The notes beneath the pieces were generated by a model. The model made no database searches. It was not told the origin of the DNA and saw only the letters and a program-made list of their open reading frames with translations. Shown in pieces: positions 1-10,802 of a stretch of DNA of 64,000 nucleotides. Origin of the DNA: Pelagophyceae sp. CCMP2097 (lineage: Eukaryota > Sar > Pelagophyceae). The stretch covers positions 968,079-1,032,078 of the forward strand of contig MU657168.1 of NCBI GenBank assembly GCA_026770575.1, in the 5' to 3' direction. Each line of letters begins with the position of its first letter. Within the stretch, counting starts at the first letter, position 1. Made by a program: the position numbers and the translations under genes.

Positions 1-303
1 CCGCTCTTCTTCTTCTTCCTGTTTTTTAGCGACTCCGGCGGTGCTTTGGCGATCATTAAGTTCTTTAGTGACATGACAGTGCTTCGGACCTCTCGAGTCT
101 CAGTCCGACGAGTCCTCGGGAGTCCACGGCCCCCGTGCCGCGGGGCCCGCGGGGCCGTGCGCATCGATCCCGCGGCGACCTCCGGGGCCCGGGCCGTCGC
201 CGGACTTGCAGGACCCGGTGGGGCGGGTGGCTCCTCTTGGGCAAGCGACGTCGGCGCCGAATGCTGTTTACGCTTCTTCCAAAAGCCTTATGCCCGGCGG
301 TTG
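1..303. other. No gene recognised
   Basis: GC-rich sequence downstream of the minus-strand gene that ends at 304. Short open frames exist on both strands, but none shows a recognisable domain or splice structure. It is probably a 3' flank. Confidence 0.4.
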
Positions 304-1002
304 TCATCGCGGCTCCGCGACGCAGACCAACGTGCAGACGTCCCCGACGCCGATTTGCGTTTGGGGGATGAGGATCAAGTCTTGCTCCAGCGGGTTTGTG
401 ATCCATTTGGAAACGAGGTCCTCCTCGTCTGCAAAGGGGATAACCTATCGTTCTTGTTTCAACGGCACGCCGCGAAAAGGATCCCAGCATCCCCGCACGT
501 GTCCCGGGCGGCCTCACATTCGGGGTCGTCTCCGGCGCCGGATTTGAGTAGTTGTTGTCGGGCCAGACCCCGAATCGAAACGTCAACCTGCACCGATCGA
601 TTCGACGCCTCTGCGCGCGGATTGCAGTCGACTCACGCCGTCGCCGAGGGCCATGAGTGCGGGTTGTCGCATTGGAGCCTTGTTGGATGCGTCTTATGCC
701 GGCCCTCGCCGCGGCACTCGCTACTCACATGACGGCGAGGAGCTCTTGGAAGAGCGACGTTCTCCGATTCATGCCCTGGTGGTTCTCCACCTCGATGGGG
801 ATGCGGAGCCTGCGTTTTGACGAGTGGAGCGCATTGCAGCCAAGTGGAGTGCACAACAGAAGAAGAAGCGCATTCGGTGCACATCTTTCGAGCGAGCGCG
901 CCGTTGCTCCCTCCCGGACACACCTCTCGAGCGTCGTGCGGTCCGGGTCGAACGGGATGATCGTCTGGAGCCGTTCGGAGAGGCCGCCGAGGTCACCCGT
1001 GC
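304..1002 (-). CDS. Unidentified spliced gene (3' five exons)
   Basis: Five exons can be chained on the minus strand, all in frame: 924-1002, 729-809, 637-678, 518-587 and 304-444. The introns are 114, 50, 49 and 73 bp with GT donors (two GTGAGT) and AG acceptors; the stop TGA lies at 304-306. The last exon encodes VIPFADEEDLVSK followed by TNPLEQDLILIPQTQ and ends VCVAEPR. The 5' end lies upstream of 1002, perhaps with an ATG near 1247, but I could not find a frame-consistent donor there. I do not recognise the family. Support is the repeated agreement of splice signals and phases, with no similarity behind it. KIN17 starts divergently at 1344. Confidence 0.5.
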
Positions 1003-1343
1003 CTGAACGTCGCACGGTGGCTGCAGAGGCCCACGCTCAGAGCGCCGCGCTCGGAGGCGCGCACCCGCGATGTACGCGTGGTGCACGTGCAGGCCAACGG
1101 GGAAGCGCCTGGGCGGAGGTCGTTCGCAAAGCGCGGTTGGGACGGCCAAACGCACCAGATTCGCAGCGTCAGGCGAGCCTTCTTCGGGCGCGCCAACCGA
1201 AACTCGTCGGCCGGGTTCGGCAAGAGGTCGGGGACGGTCGCCGCCATGCCACAACCACCAAGTGCCCCACGCTCTTCGTCGCTGAACCGGCTCCTAAGCT
1301 AAACACACACCCAGGCCTGTGATTGCGCCCGGCCTATAGGAGG

Positions 1344-3242
1344 ATGCCCAAGTGCGTCGCCCTTGGGTTGCCGCGGCCGGTTACCCCGCGCGTAGGCATG
1401 ACTTCTTCTCGCCAAAGGCCATTTCGAACCGCATCAAGTCTAAAGGCCTGCAGAAGTTGCGATGGTATTGCGAGATGTGCCAAAAGCAGTGCCGCGACGA
1501 AAACGGCTTCAAGTGCCACCAGACTTCTGACAGCCACCTGCGGCAGATGCGCATCTTCGCGGAAGACCCGAGCTCTGTCATGTCCAACTTTTCTACAGAG
1601 TTTGAAGAATACTTCATCGAGACGCTGTCAAGGTGTGTTCCAGAGGCCTCGTAGAGCACCCGGCCGATACGGTCTCTGTGGCCTCTGCGGCGGGCCCGCC
1701 GGTGGACGCGCCCCGGCGGCGGCCAGCCTGGCGGTGGACGCCCCACGCCGGCGGACGCGCCACGCCCGCGCAGGCGGCACGGGACGAAGCGCGTCCACGT
1801 CAACATCGTCTACCAAGAGTACATCGCCGACAAGAACCACGTCCACATGAACGCCACGCGGTGAGCGGCTGGTTGTTTCACTGAATCAGTCGTTGTTTCT
1901 CGGAGTGCGCAAGTCGGTGCTTCCGAAGTGCCACGGCCCTCCATCGACGCTTAGGTGGACGACGCTGTCAAACTTTTGCATGTACCTCGGCAAGGCCGGC
2001 ATCGCGGCGGTGGACGAAACAGAAAAGGGCTGGTACATCGCGTGGATCAACCGCGACCCCGCCGCGTGCGCAGAACGGTGTCCGGGCATCGCAGTGCAAC
2101 TGTGGGCGCTTGCATCGAGGAAACTGGCGAAAGACTCCGATGGGCGCAAAGTCCTCTGGAGCGCGAGGGAGGATCCGTGCAGGACCGCCATGCACAGTCT
2201 GCCTCGCAGGCTCGCGCGGCAGGCCCAGCTGGACAAAAAGCGCAAGCACGACCTGGATGTGCGTCGATCTGTCTTGGCGCGGCTTCTTCAAAGGCCGTCC
2301 CGTGAATCTCCGGTGCGCCGCTGTTCTCCGGACGGCGGGCCCGATAGGACGAGGAGCGGCAGCGGCGCGAGCTGCAGCGGCGCGTGCGCGCGGCCGGCGG
2401 CGAGGCGGCGTCGTCGGCGGCGCCGGAGCCGTCGGGAGATTTAAGGCGCGACGGCGGTGATTTGGTCAAGGTCAAGGTCGGCCTCTCCGCGGCGCCGCAG
2501 GATGGCGCGCCCGCGCCGGCGCGCGCACCCGCGCTGGCGCGGCCGATTGCGTTTGCGCAGGACTCGGACGAGTCGGACTCTGCCGAGGCCGCGGCGCCGC
2601 CGCAGAAGAAGCGCGCTTTGGACTCGCTCATGCGAGTTGACGCCGAGGCCCGGGCAAAGGTCGCCGACGACGAGGCGGCGGGGCGAGGCGCGTCCTGGCT
2701 CCACGCGCACATCGTCGTCAAGGTCATGAACAAGCAGCTCGCCGGGGGCAAGTACCACAAGAAAAAGGCCACCGTGACCGAGGTGAGGACCGAGGCTCCT
2801 TTTATAGAGTCGCGCCGGCTCTTTAGAAGTCGCGCCGGCGCCACAGCGGCGCCGCTAGGTCGTGTCGGACTTCATCGCCAACGTCGCGATGCACGACTCG
2901 GGTGACTCGCTCCAGCTGGACCAGGACGATCTGGAGTGCGCGGACGCCGCCCGGCCGGACCTCCCCGCAGGACGCAATTAGGACGGTCATCCCGGCGGCG
3001 GGGAAGAAGGTCGTCATCGTCAACGGCCGGTGCCGGGGCTCCGTCGCCACGGTCCTGGACATTGATATTGACAGCTTTTCTGTCTCTCTCCGCGTCGAAA
3101 ACGGTGCGCGCGCCTCTCGCGGCGCCGACCCGAGGGAGGGCGTCTTTTTAGAAAAGGCGCATCGTCGACTGATTTAGGCAAGCACAAGGGCCGCGTTCTG
3201 GAAAAGGTAGAGTACGAGGACGTCTCGCGAGCCGCGGCCTGA
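1344..3242 (+). CDS. KIN: KIN17-like DNA/RNA-binding protein
   Basis: Nine exons join in frame to 396 aa, against about 393 for animal KIN17: 1344-1351, 1396-1632, 1774-1860, 1955-2065, 2210-2258, 2348-2782, 2859-2935, 2982-3103, 3178-3242. The start is MPKHDFFSPKAISNRIKSKG. A C2H2-type zinc finger follows (CEMCQKQCRDENGFKCH), then the winged-helix region with KRVHVNIVYQEYI and DETEKGWYIAWINRDP. An acidic, low-complexity linker leads to the C-terminal tandem SH3-like/KOW domain (KYHKKKATVTEV, VIPAAGKKVVIVNG, GRVLEKVEYEDVS). The family is nuclear and acts in DNA replication/repair and in spliceosome-associated RNA binding. The introns are 44-144 bp and the 8-nt first exon is unusually small. 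The identification is secure because every exon aligns colinearly with the family. Confidence 0.95.
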
Positions 3243-3376
3243 CGGCGCGTTGGAGACGCACCAATCGACCCACCCGGGGAAACGCCAAAGTGCGGCCGAA
3301 TGCATCGTCTTTAAGGCGTCAATGGAGCCTCGAACACACAAGCTGAGTCCTCCGGGCAGGGCGCTCGGCGTGCGTC

Positions 3377-4371
3377 TCAGGAGAGCGCGCAGGCGGCCGA
3401 GTCTCGTATGCGCGGGCCGCCGCGCGGGCTCGCGCGCGCGAGCGCGTCCATCTTGGCACCAGAGGCCGCGCAGACCAATTCGAGGTGGTCGTCGTCGCTC
3501 GCCGGCCCGTCAGCGCATTCGTCGGCCTCGTGGGTCTCGGCCAAGAGGCATAGCCAGGCGGCTATGCACTGAAACACCTCGTCGCGGTGCACCGCCCTGG
3601 CCTTGCGCAAAGAGCACTCCGAGAGGACCCAGTCGACGTCGCCCCGCTCGACTTCAAAGGATTGGTGCGCAGGCACGGCTGTTGCCTTGAGAAAGCCGAC
3701 GCGGCCGGCTTTGGCGCGGAACGTGCGCTGCGAGATGACGCCGCGCTTGAGCGATTTCGCCAGGGCCCGGAGCTTGAAGAGTTTGGCCTGGTCGCGCTCG
3801 ATTGCGGCATCGCCCTGGCAGACGCACGAGCCGTCCGCCAAGGCGCGCAAGAATTTGTGCACCTCGCCCGCCTCGAGCGCGCCGCTGCCGTTTTCGTCGA
3901 ACTTTTCGAAGACGGAGTCGAGAAAGGCGCTGCGTCGGACGTAGTCGCGGTACTTTTCTATAGTCGCGCGGAGCTCCTTGCGCGACACGCTTGCGAGGTC
4001 CACCTCGCCTGATATAATGCGCTCATGACAGCCCAAAAGAAAGTCCAGCGCCGCCTCGCTCGCCGCGGGCGCGCCCGGGTCGAGGTCCAAGAGGAGCAGG
4101 CGCTAGAGAGCGGGCCGTCAGCGCGCGGCGTTCGCATACGGCAGCGTATTCCTCGGGGCCCCGAAGCCCGCTCTAAGACGGTTATCCGACTGGCACGGCG
4201 CCTCGCGAGCTCGTGGCGCTCGAGTTTGTTGTTCTGATTGGCGTCGAAGTGTTGCATCCAGCCGTCGAGTTCTTCCGCGTCCTCTGCCACTTTTTGATCG
4301 AGGCGGCCCTGGAGCTCCAGGCGGTGCCGCTTCGTCAGGCCCTTTGCGCGGCAGAGCAGGCGCCGCGCCAT
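3377..4371 (-). CDS. EF-hand calcium-binding protein
   Basis: Two exons, 4207-4371 and 3377-4102, give 296 aa from ATG at 4371. Two canonical EF-hand loops are visible: DANQNNKLERHE (exon 1, about residues 43-54) and DENGSGALEAGE (about residues 110-121), each with D at position 1, N at 3 and E at 12. The rest is helical and charged, with no signal peptide. The 104-bp intron is best modelled as GC-AG (donor CTC|GCGAGG), which restores the helix LERHEL-RLLLLDLDP directly after loop 1; the alternative GT donors are out of phase or add residues inside that helix. This is probably a cytosolic calcium sensor. The partner is unknown. Confidence 0.75.
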
Positions 4372-5005
4372 CACACCGACCACGGCGCTGCGCGAGGCTG
4401 CGCTGCGCGAGGCTCCGAGGCCCTGCGGACAGAGCCGACGGCACTTTGCCAAGGGGAGAAACGGCACTTTACGCGGGGAGCAGACCTCGCGCCGGCCTCG
4501 ACCGGTGCGCGTATGCCGCGCGTATCGCCGCCGCGGCTCTGGGGCAAGCGAGTCGCGTCTCGTCGGTGGCGTCACGAGTCGTCAGCGTCTTGACATTCGC
4601 GACTTCCGACGAGTCCTCATCGGAAGGATTTTGAAGATTTGGGGTGCGTTTAAGTGCGTAGCCTAGTAACGACGACGTTTTCAAAGTTTCGCCGCTCGAA
4701 TTGGGCCTCCCGAGAGGCACGAGCGCCAACGCTAGCATACTTGTCATGAAACTGGGAGACGCAGAGATCACAACACGCTCACACAAATTGAGAAGATTTC
4801 TACGTGCAGGAGGATATACTCGAGCTCTGCCCGGTCGACGACAAGCCCTCGTCTAGAGTCTGGCGCGTATTGGCGGGACATATCAATCGGACGCACACCG
4901 GACGTCATATCGGATATGAGCGCTTCAGAGAAGATCACGAAACTCTTCCGAGTCAGTCTAACAGGAGGGGTTGCGCAGAAAAAGTACTACTTTGGAGCAT
5001 CGAGT
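4372..5005. other. Intergenic, no gene recognised
   Basis: Upstream flank of the EF-hand gene. G+C falls from about 4600 onwards. No ORF with domain or splice support was seen. The stretch leads into the hairpin repeat cluster that starts at 5006. Confidence 0.4.
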
Positions 5006-5114
5006 CTCAGCTCCCCCGGCGTGGACATGGTCACGGCCGACGGCGTTGGTAAGAGGGGGAGCAGGGCTTTCGGAATCCGTCGGCCGTGACCATGTCCACG
5101 CCGGGAGAGCTGAG
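5006..5114. repeat. Hairpin repeat copy 1
   Basis: The 38-nt arms 5006-5043 and 5077-5114 are reverse complements with one mismatch. They are separated by a 33-nt spacer containing CGTTGGTAAGAGGGGGAGCA. Confidence 0.9.
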
Positions 5115-5309
5115 TTCTAGGTCGCCAAAGTCTGACTGTTTTTGGCCTTCTTGGGGCGATTCTGCGCCCCGGCGCTGTTACTTTTGCTCGTTGAGCGTTC
5201 CTACACGTTGTAGGTTGCCCCTTCACGGGCCACGAGGCAGTATTTCTCCTATAGCGACCGCCCACGGGCCGAAAACCGATGAGGATACTCGAAAAGGGTG
5301 CGACGGAAT

Positions 5310-5418
5310 CTCAGCTCTCCCGGCGTGGACATGCTCACGGCCGACGGCGTTGGAAAGAGGAGAAGCAGGGCTTTCGGAATCCGTCGGCCGTGACCATGCC
5401 CACGCCCGGGGAGCTGAG
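5310..5418. repeat. Hairpin repeat copy 2
   Basis: Same arm and spacer design as copy 1: arms 5310-5347 and 5381-5418, 33-nt spacer, a few arm mismatches. The spacer shares CGTTGGAAAGAGGAG and GGGCTTTCGGAATCCG with copies 1 and 3. Confidence 0.9.
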
Positions 5419-5455
5419 ATAAGTTGACATGTTATCAAACTTTGGCACCCTGTAG

Positions 5456-5577
5456 CTCAGCTCTCCAGTCAGCTTATAGTCACAGACTGGAGCGTTGGAA
5501 AGAGGAGGTTAAGGGCTCTCCATATCCGTCGCCCATGACCATGTACATGCCCTGGGAGCTAATGTACTGGCCGCCAA
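5456..5577. repeat. Hairpin repeat copy 3 (degenerate)
   Basis: The spacer core GCGTTGGAAAGAGGAGG and the right arm CCGTCGCCCATGACCATG are retained. The left arm after CTCAGCTCTCC has diverged. The flank GCCGCCAAAGTTCGACTTA matches the flank of copy 1, and the TIR element begins immediately after it. Confidence 0.75.
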
Positions 5578-5813
5578 AGTTCGACTTACGGGCCACTTTT
5601 TGATTCGTAGATCGGCGGGGCACGGGGGATTTTTTTGACTGACTGCCAGTGAGTGACGAATTAAACGTAGGACGGCAAAAAAACGCACAGGGGCCCAAAA
5701 AAAACGTAGGAGGGGGCGTAGAGGGCGGCACGGTGGTTTGGGAGGCGAGACCGAGGCGGTAGCGAAGCGTTGTCAACTTAAAATTAGGTTTTTAAATCGA
5801 GATGGGGGCCTTC

Positions 5814-6161
5814 TCACTTCTTCGACGCCTTCTTCGACTTCTTCTGCGACGTCTTCTTGCCAACGACGACGCGCGTGGCGACGAGGCCCTGTGTGGCGCG
5901 GCGCGCTTTCGCGAGGGCCCCTGCCCAGCACGGTGGGCAAGCCCACCCGTGCTCTTCGTTCTTGGCCTCGCGTGCCGAGAGGACCGCGCCGCCCGCTTTG
6001 CCGAGGCAGCCGGCGCTGTTGTGGTAAGAGAGGTTGCAGAACGAGCACAGTAGAAAAGTCGCTGCGTCGTCGCTCTCCTCCGCGTCGCCCAAGTTGCACT
6101 GCTGGCACAGCGAGTTGGATTTCGCGAAGCGCGACAAGAGCGGACGCGGCGGCCAAGACAT
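5814..6161 (-). CDS. PHD-finger ORF inside the TIR element
   Basis: 115 codons from ATG at 6161, or longer if the true start is in the adjacent gap. The spacing CxxC, then CSFCNLSYHNSAGC, then HGWACPPCW gives the C4HC3 ligand order of a PHD zinc finger, a module that usually reads histone H3 tails. The C terminus is basic (TSQKKSKKASKK). The ORF lies wholly between the terminal inverted repeats, so it is either an accessory gene of the transposon or a captured host fragment. No transposase motif is present in what can be read. Confidence 0.7.
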   Translation of the reverse strand: MSWPPRPLLSRFAKSNSLCQQCNLGDAEESDDAATFLLCSFCNLSYHNSAGCLGKAGGAVLSAREAKNEEHGWACPPCWAGALAKARRATQGLVATRVVVGKKTSQKKSKKASKK

Positions 6162-6170
6162 CAGCGCCGC

Positions 6171-6755
6171 NNNNNNNNNNNNNNNNNNNNNNNNNNNNNN
6201 NNNNNNNNNNNNNNNNNNNNNNNNNNNNNNNNNNNNNNNNNNNNNNNNNNNNNNNNNNNNNNNNNNNNNNNNNNNNNNNNNNNNNNNNNNNNNNNNNNNN
6301 NNNNNNNNNNNNNNNNNNNNNNNNNNNNNNNNNNNNNNNNNNNNNNNNNNNNNNNNNNNNNNNNNNNNNNNNNNNNNNNNNNNNNNNNNNNNNNNNNNNN
6401 NNNNNNNNNNNNNNNNNNNNNNNNNNNNNNNNNNNNNNNNNNNNNNNNNNNNNNNNNNNNNNNNNNNNNNNNNNNNNNNNNNNNNNNNNNNNNNNNNNNN
6501 NNNNNNNNNNNNNNNNNNNNNNNNNNNNNNNNNNNNNNNNNNNNNNNNNNNNNNNNNNNNNNNNNNNNNNNNNNNNNNNNNNNNNNNNNNNNNNNNNNNN
6601 NNNNNNNNNNNNNNNNNNNNNNNNNNNNNNNNNNNNNNNNNNNNNNNNNNNNNNNNNNNNNNNNNNNNNNNNNNNNNNNNNNNNNNNNNNNNNNNNNNNN
6701 NNNNNNNNNNNNNNNNNNNNNNNNNNNNNNNNNNNNNNNNNNNNNNNNNNNNNNN
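6171..6755. other. Assembly gap (585 N)
   Basis: An unbroken run of N inside the TIR element. Any open frame drawn across it is an artefact. Confidence 1.
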
Positions 6756-6925
6756 CGTAGCTGCGGCGGGGCGTCACCAGGGCGGTTCCCTGCGAGTGTA
6801 GGGCGGCTTTGGGGGCCTCTTTAATAGGAATTTGCGCCTCCTACGTTTTTTCCATGGTGGCAGTGACGGCCCCAAAAAGAGTGACTGATGCCCCGCCGAT
6901 CTACGAATCAAAAAGTGGCCCGTTA

Positions 6926-7479
6926 CCTCAAACTACTCTCTTTCCAAAAGTTTGGACTTGGAATTGTCAATAAGCCAGATTTTTGGAATTTATCAAGTCT
7001 AAAATGGGCCCTTAAGTGCACACGGAGGTCGAACGGATCGTGCTCGCGTGAAACGGCTCTCCAATTCACCGTTAGCGCAACCCCTCCTCGCGGCTGTTTC
7101 GAGCGGTAATCAGCAGTAAAAAAAGCCGAAAATACAGGCTTTATTGAGCAGGCAGACTCCTTTGGGTAATTAATAAACTCCTTTTTAGTCGAGCACCAGG
7201 TCCTACACGGGAATGACAAGTCTCTTGATAAAATGTCTGAATGCCTCCTACTCTCGGTGTCGTGCGGCTCGAGGAGGTCCACGGCCACCTCCCAGCGCCC
7301 GAGAATTGGAGGCATTCGACCATTTCGAGCCTGGGATTTGCTGGTTATCGTTTTTCCTTGTTTGGAACAGACTCTGAGCCGTTTCCTCGTCTAACGACGC
7401 ATACGCTGAGTCGTACGCTGGTCCTCGTCGTCCACCGAGGCTCCGGGGAGACGCTCGCACACCTGCGCGTTCGCGAGCG
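6926..7479. other. Intergenic, relatively AT-rich
   Basis: Right flank of the transposon. Base composition is clearly less GC than in the genes around it. No coding or splice evidence was found. Confidence 0.4.
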
Positions 7480-7644
7480 ATGGGTTGCGGTGCCTCTGTC
7501 GAGGCAAAGGCGGACGCCGCCGCCGAGGCACCGGCGGAAAACGCGGCGGCGCCTGCGGCTGCGCCCGAGACGCCCGCGGAGCCAGAGCCAGCCTCAGCGG
7601 CGGAGACCCTCGTCGACTTCGAAGCACCGCCCGCTGCCGCTTGA
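7480..7644 (+). CDS. Small acidic Ala/Pro/Glu-rich protein, MGCGAS start
   Basis: A 54-codon ORF from ATG at 7480 to TGA at 7642. It begins MGCGASVEAKAD, an N-terminus typical of N-myristoylation (Gly2) plus palmitoylation (Cys3). The remainder is an Ala/Pro/Glu-rich low-complexity tail (PETPAEPEPASAAET). A protein like this would be a membrane-tethered peptide or the first exon of a longer gene. A continuation through a donor near GTCGAC at 7612 is possible but unproven. No family was recognised. Confidence 0.4.
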   Translation: MGCGASVEAKADAAAEAPAENAAAPAAAPETPAEPEPASAAETLVDFEAPPAAA

Positions 7645-8090
7645 ATTGCACGCGCCGGAGGCGCTCGTCGAGGCCGAGCATCAAACTCGCGCGCGCAGAG
7701 CGCCGCGGTGCGACCGACGGGCTCCATGCTCTTTAACACGGTCTCTAAGAAACGAGTGCCAATCCCATCGTGCCTCGCGGCGCCTCGGTCGCCGGGATCC
7801 CCACGATGACGCATTGGCAGAGATGGCCCGCGGGAGCGCCGTGCCGACCGTAGCCACCGCCCCGCGCCGACGGCGCAACCGCCGCAGTGACGCACCCGGC
7901 CGCGGGCGTACAAAACTAAGCGCGGTATTTACTGAAGAGTAGGACAAAGGGTCCCCACTCGGAACAAAACGACAAAACGGGAGCCGCGACGCCGGCGGCG
8001 CAAAAAGCCATAGGCCCAAAACGGCGATACGCCGACGGCGGGGACGGGCCCGGCCGGCCGGCAAAGGCGGACGTATGTATGTGCGTTTGC
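7645..8090. other. No gene recognised
   Basis: GC-rich; probably holds the 3' flanks of the small plus-strand ORF and of the minus-strand CH/SH3 gene ending at 8091. Short open frames on both strands lack support. Confidence 0.4.
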
Positions 8091-10761
8091 TCAGAACGGG
8101 AGGCCGTTTATGAGCTGGAGGCCGCCTAGGAATCGCGTCGGTGCCTTGTTGCAAGACAAGGGCGCGTTTTGCGGAGGCGCACCTCCCTCGAGCATGGACG
8201 ACGTTGCGCCCCATGCCTCTGGCAGCGCCCAGAAGCCCTCTCCCGGCTGCGCCTCTGCGAGGAGCGGGTCGAGACGTCCGTCGTCTTCAAGCATCTGCAA
8301 AGCCTCCGTGTCGCCGTGGTACGACGCCCCAAACGTCAGCGCCTACGGGGGAACGTATGACGGTCGGGCCTTTGAAACTCCCTTTTTGGGGGACGTCTGA
8401 GATTCAAGTGCGGTTCGAAACGCGCGGGCGTTTTGCCGGAAGGACGACTTGTGCGTTGCGCGTGATGGCGGCGAGTTCGACCTTGCGCTCCGGAGAGACG
8501 TCGACGTAGACCATCTCGAAGCGCACCTTTTTGCAGGCGAGGAGGTGTACGACGCGCCGCTCGTCGGACTCAGTTTTTTGGGTATGCTTGGTGGACGTCG
8601 ACCATAAAACCAGAAAGGCTGGCTCCATCGAGGCGCGGTCGACGCCGGAGACGTGGGCGCCCGCCGAGGCGGCGTCGCGCAGGCCGAGCATGGCCAGCCT
8701 GTACTCTACGGCTTCGGAGATGACGTCTGCCACTCTTTCCGCGGCGTCGCCGTCCGCCGGCGCCGCCGCGCCGTCGCCAGAGACGTGGCGATTTCGGTCG
8801 CGGTACTCGCCGACTGCGACGATGACGCGCAAGTTGGAGTGCACGGCGTCTTCAAAACCGACGGTGTGCTGGCCGGTGAGGTACGGCCCCGTGAAATTTA
8901 AAGCAGACGTTTGGATGGCCTTTGAGAGCGCAGCGAGGCAGTGCACGACGCCCGTCAAGTCCTTGAGCTCGAAGAGGTCGATGGTGTCGAAAGAGTCGTG
9001 CGGCGCCACACCGAATCTCCGAGCAGCGGCTAAGAAGTTGGAGACGTTCTGCATTTGACGAAATTCCGTCCTGCCCACGTACGGCTCGGGCGCCGCGCCC
9101 GCGCTAATCTCGTTCACTAAACGGCAGAGCAAGACGCCGTCCTTGAGCTCGACGCCAAAGGCGCCTCGAAAAACGTGACCCGTGACCTGCTCGACCCAGT
9201 GCTGGGCGAGGGCCTCGGCGATGGGGTCGTACTTGGCCGCCGCCTTTGCCGCCAAAGCGCGGTCCTCGCCAGAGTCGCCGCGGCTGCCGGCCTTCAAGCA
9301 GGCGGCGGCGGTGACACCGCCCTGCAGGCACGCTGTCGGGACGAGACCTTGCGCCTCGCCTTTCTGCACCAGCGCCCAGCCGCCGTCTCCGGCGTCGGTG
9401 CAGCTCCAGGCGCCGCGCGCGAGCTTGACTGCGACCACGTCGCCGACGAAGACTGTCAGTTCGTCTGCTGCGAGGGCGTCGTACTCCGCCACGACCGTGG
9501 CAAGCCCGTCATCGTCCAGCGCCCCTGCAGACGCCGCGTCGACGGCCGCCGCCGTCGGCACGTACGCGGGGTCCAGCGCGAACGGCGGCGGCGCCGCGCG
9601 CCGGCCGAACATGGACGGGACGGGGCTAAATGCCTTTGGCGGCGCGGCGCGGCGCTTGGCCGCAATCTCCGGCGTCCACACCTTGAGCGCGTGCAGCGCG
9701 TGCAGCACCTGCGGCAGGCCGCGCCGCTCGAAGAGGTCGTTGGACTCGAAGAGGGACGACTCTGAGACGCCGAGAGAGCGGCACGCGGCCAGGAAACTCG
9801 AAATGTTCTCGATCGCCTTAAAAGCCGGCTGCGCGCCGCGGTGCACGCGGCCGACCGGCGGTGCTGCGTCCGCGGCCGCGCCCACGGCGTTGGCCACGTC
9901 GCATAACACTTCTCCCGAAGCGAGCCAATCCCACAAATCACCCGTGCCGCTCGCAAGCTTCGCAGACAGCAAACCCTCGACCCACCGCAGCGCCTCCGCC
10001 TCGCGCCACTCCGTCTTGCCCGCGTCCGCGCCCGGTGTAAACACTGATGATGCCTCGCGCGCCAAAGGCGATGGCGCCGGCCGCAACACCGGCGACAGCG
10101 CCGGCCGCGCCAACGACGGCGACGGCGCCGGCCGAGCCAGCGACGGCACCGGCGCCGGCGCCGGTGACACCGGCGCCGCGACCGGCGACAGCTCCGGCGG
10201 TGCCAGCGGCGGCTCCGGCGTCGCGAGCGGCACCGGTGGCGCAGGCGGCTCGGGCGGCGCGAGCGGCGCGAGCGGCGGCGGCTCCGCGGGCGCGAGGGGC
10301 TTTGGCGAGTGGGGCTCGTAGACGTACGGCATCGGCTGCACAAACGAATTCGAGTGCTTGGGCGGCGTGCGCGGCTTTGGCACGTGGGGCGCGTAGGGTT
10401 TGGGGAGCGTGAAGGGCAGCGGCGTCGTCACTTCGCGGGGCTTTGGCGACTCCGGGGTGCGCGACACCTCCGGCTCCGACTCCGACTCTGGTTGCGCGTG
10501 CGGCGGCGATTGCTGCGGCGGCGACTTTGGCTGGAGGCGTTTTAAAGGCGCGGCGAGCGTTTTCAGCACCTTGCCGATCAAGGACCGCCGCTTCGTCTTC
10601 GGTTTGTCCTCGCCGCTCGAGAGCGTCAGGTCGTCGGGCCCGTACATCGAGACGCCGCGGCTGAGGCGGCCCATGTCCTCGATGCTCAGCCGCTGGTCTT
10701 GGCCGCCAGGCTTGGCCCCCTCTAAAGCGTCCCTCAAACTCAGCCCGCTCTCGCGAGACAT
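8091..10761 (-). CDS. CH-SH3-CH-SH3BGR/thioredoxin-fold adaptor
   Basis: Two exons (8449-10761 and 8091-8342, 106-bp intron) encode 854 aa from the ATG at 10761 (MSRESGLSLRDALEG). Order: basic/Ser N terminus, a long Pro/Ala-rich linker, calponin-homology domain 1 (near LWDWLASGEVLCDVANAVG), an SH3 domain (VAEYDALAADELTVF through GLVPTACLQ), CH domain 2 (FGVELKDGVLLCRLVNEIS), then an SH3BGR/glutaredoxin-like fold (FLVLWSTSTKHTQKTES). The intron junction restores the end of that last fold (TFGASYHGDTEALQMLEDDG). No redox CxxC is present. The family logic points to actin binding and adaptor roles in the cytosol. The PH-domain frame immediately upstream may be part of the same gene, but I found no in-phase strong donor to join them. 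Confidence 0.8.
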
Positions 10762-10802
10762 CCGCCGCCGCAACGAGTGCGGCGTGCCTAAAGGGGGGAC
10801 GT

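Larger units (their letters stand above)
5589..6922. mobile_element. TIR DNA transposon, possibly PIF/Harbinger-like
   Basis: Perfect 34-bp terminal inverted repeats (5589-5622 and 6889-6922, outer bases CGGGCCACTTTTTGATTCG) bound the element. A TTA direct duplication flanks it at 5586-5588 and 6923-6925. The inner ends keep weaker inverted similarity, including AAAACGTAGGAGG near 5700-5713 and its complement near 6837-6849. A 3-bp TTA target duplication fits PIF/Harbinger (TWA) but does not exclude other 3-bp superfamilies. No transposase is visible; 585 of 1,334 bp are unsequenced. The one readable gene is a minus-strand PHD-finger ORF. Confidence 0.75.

Noticed and set aside
5738..6801. 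Frames of 250-340 codons crossing the N run
   Set aside because: They exist only because N codons are not read as stops.
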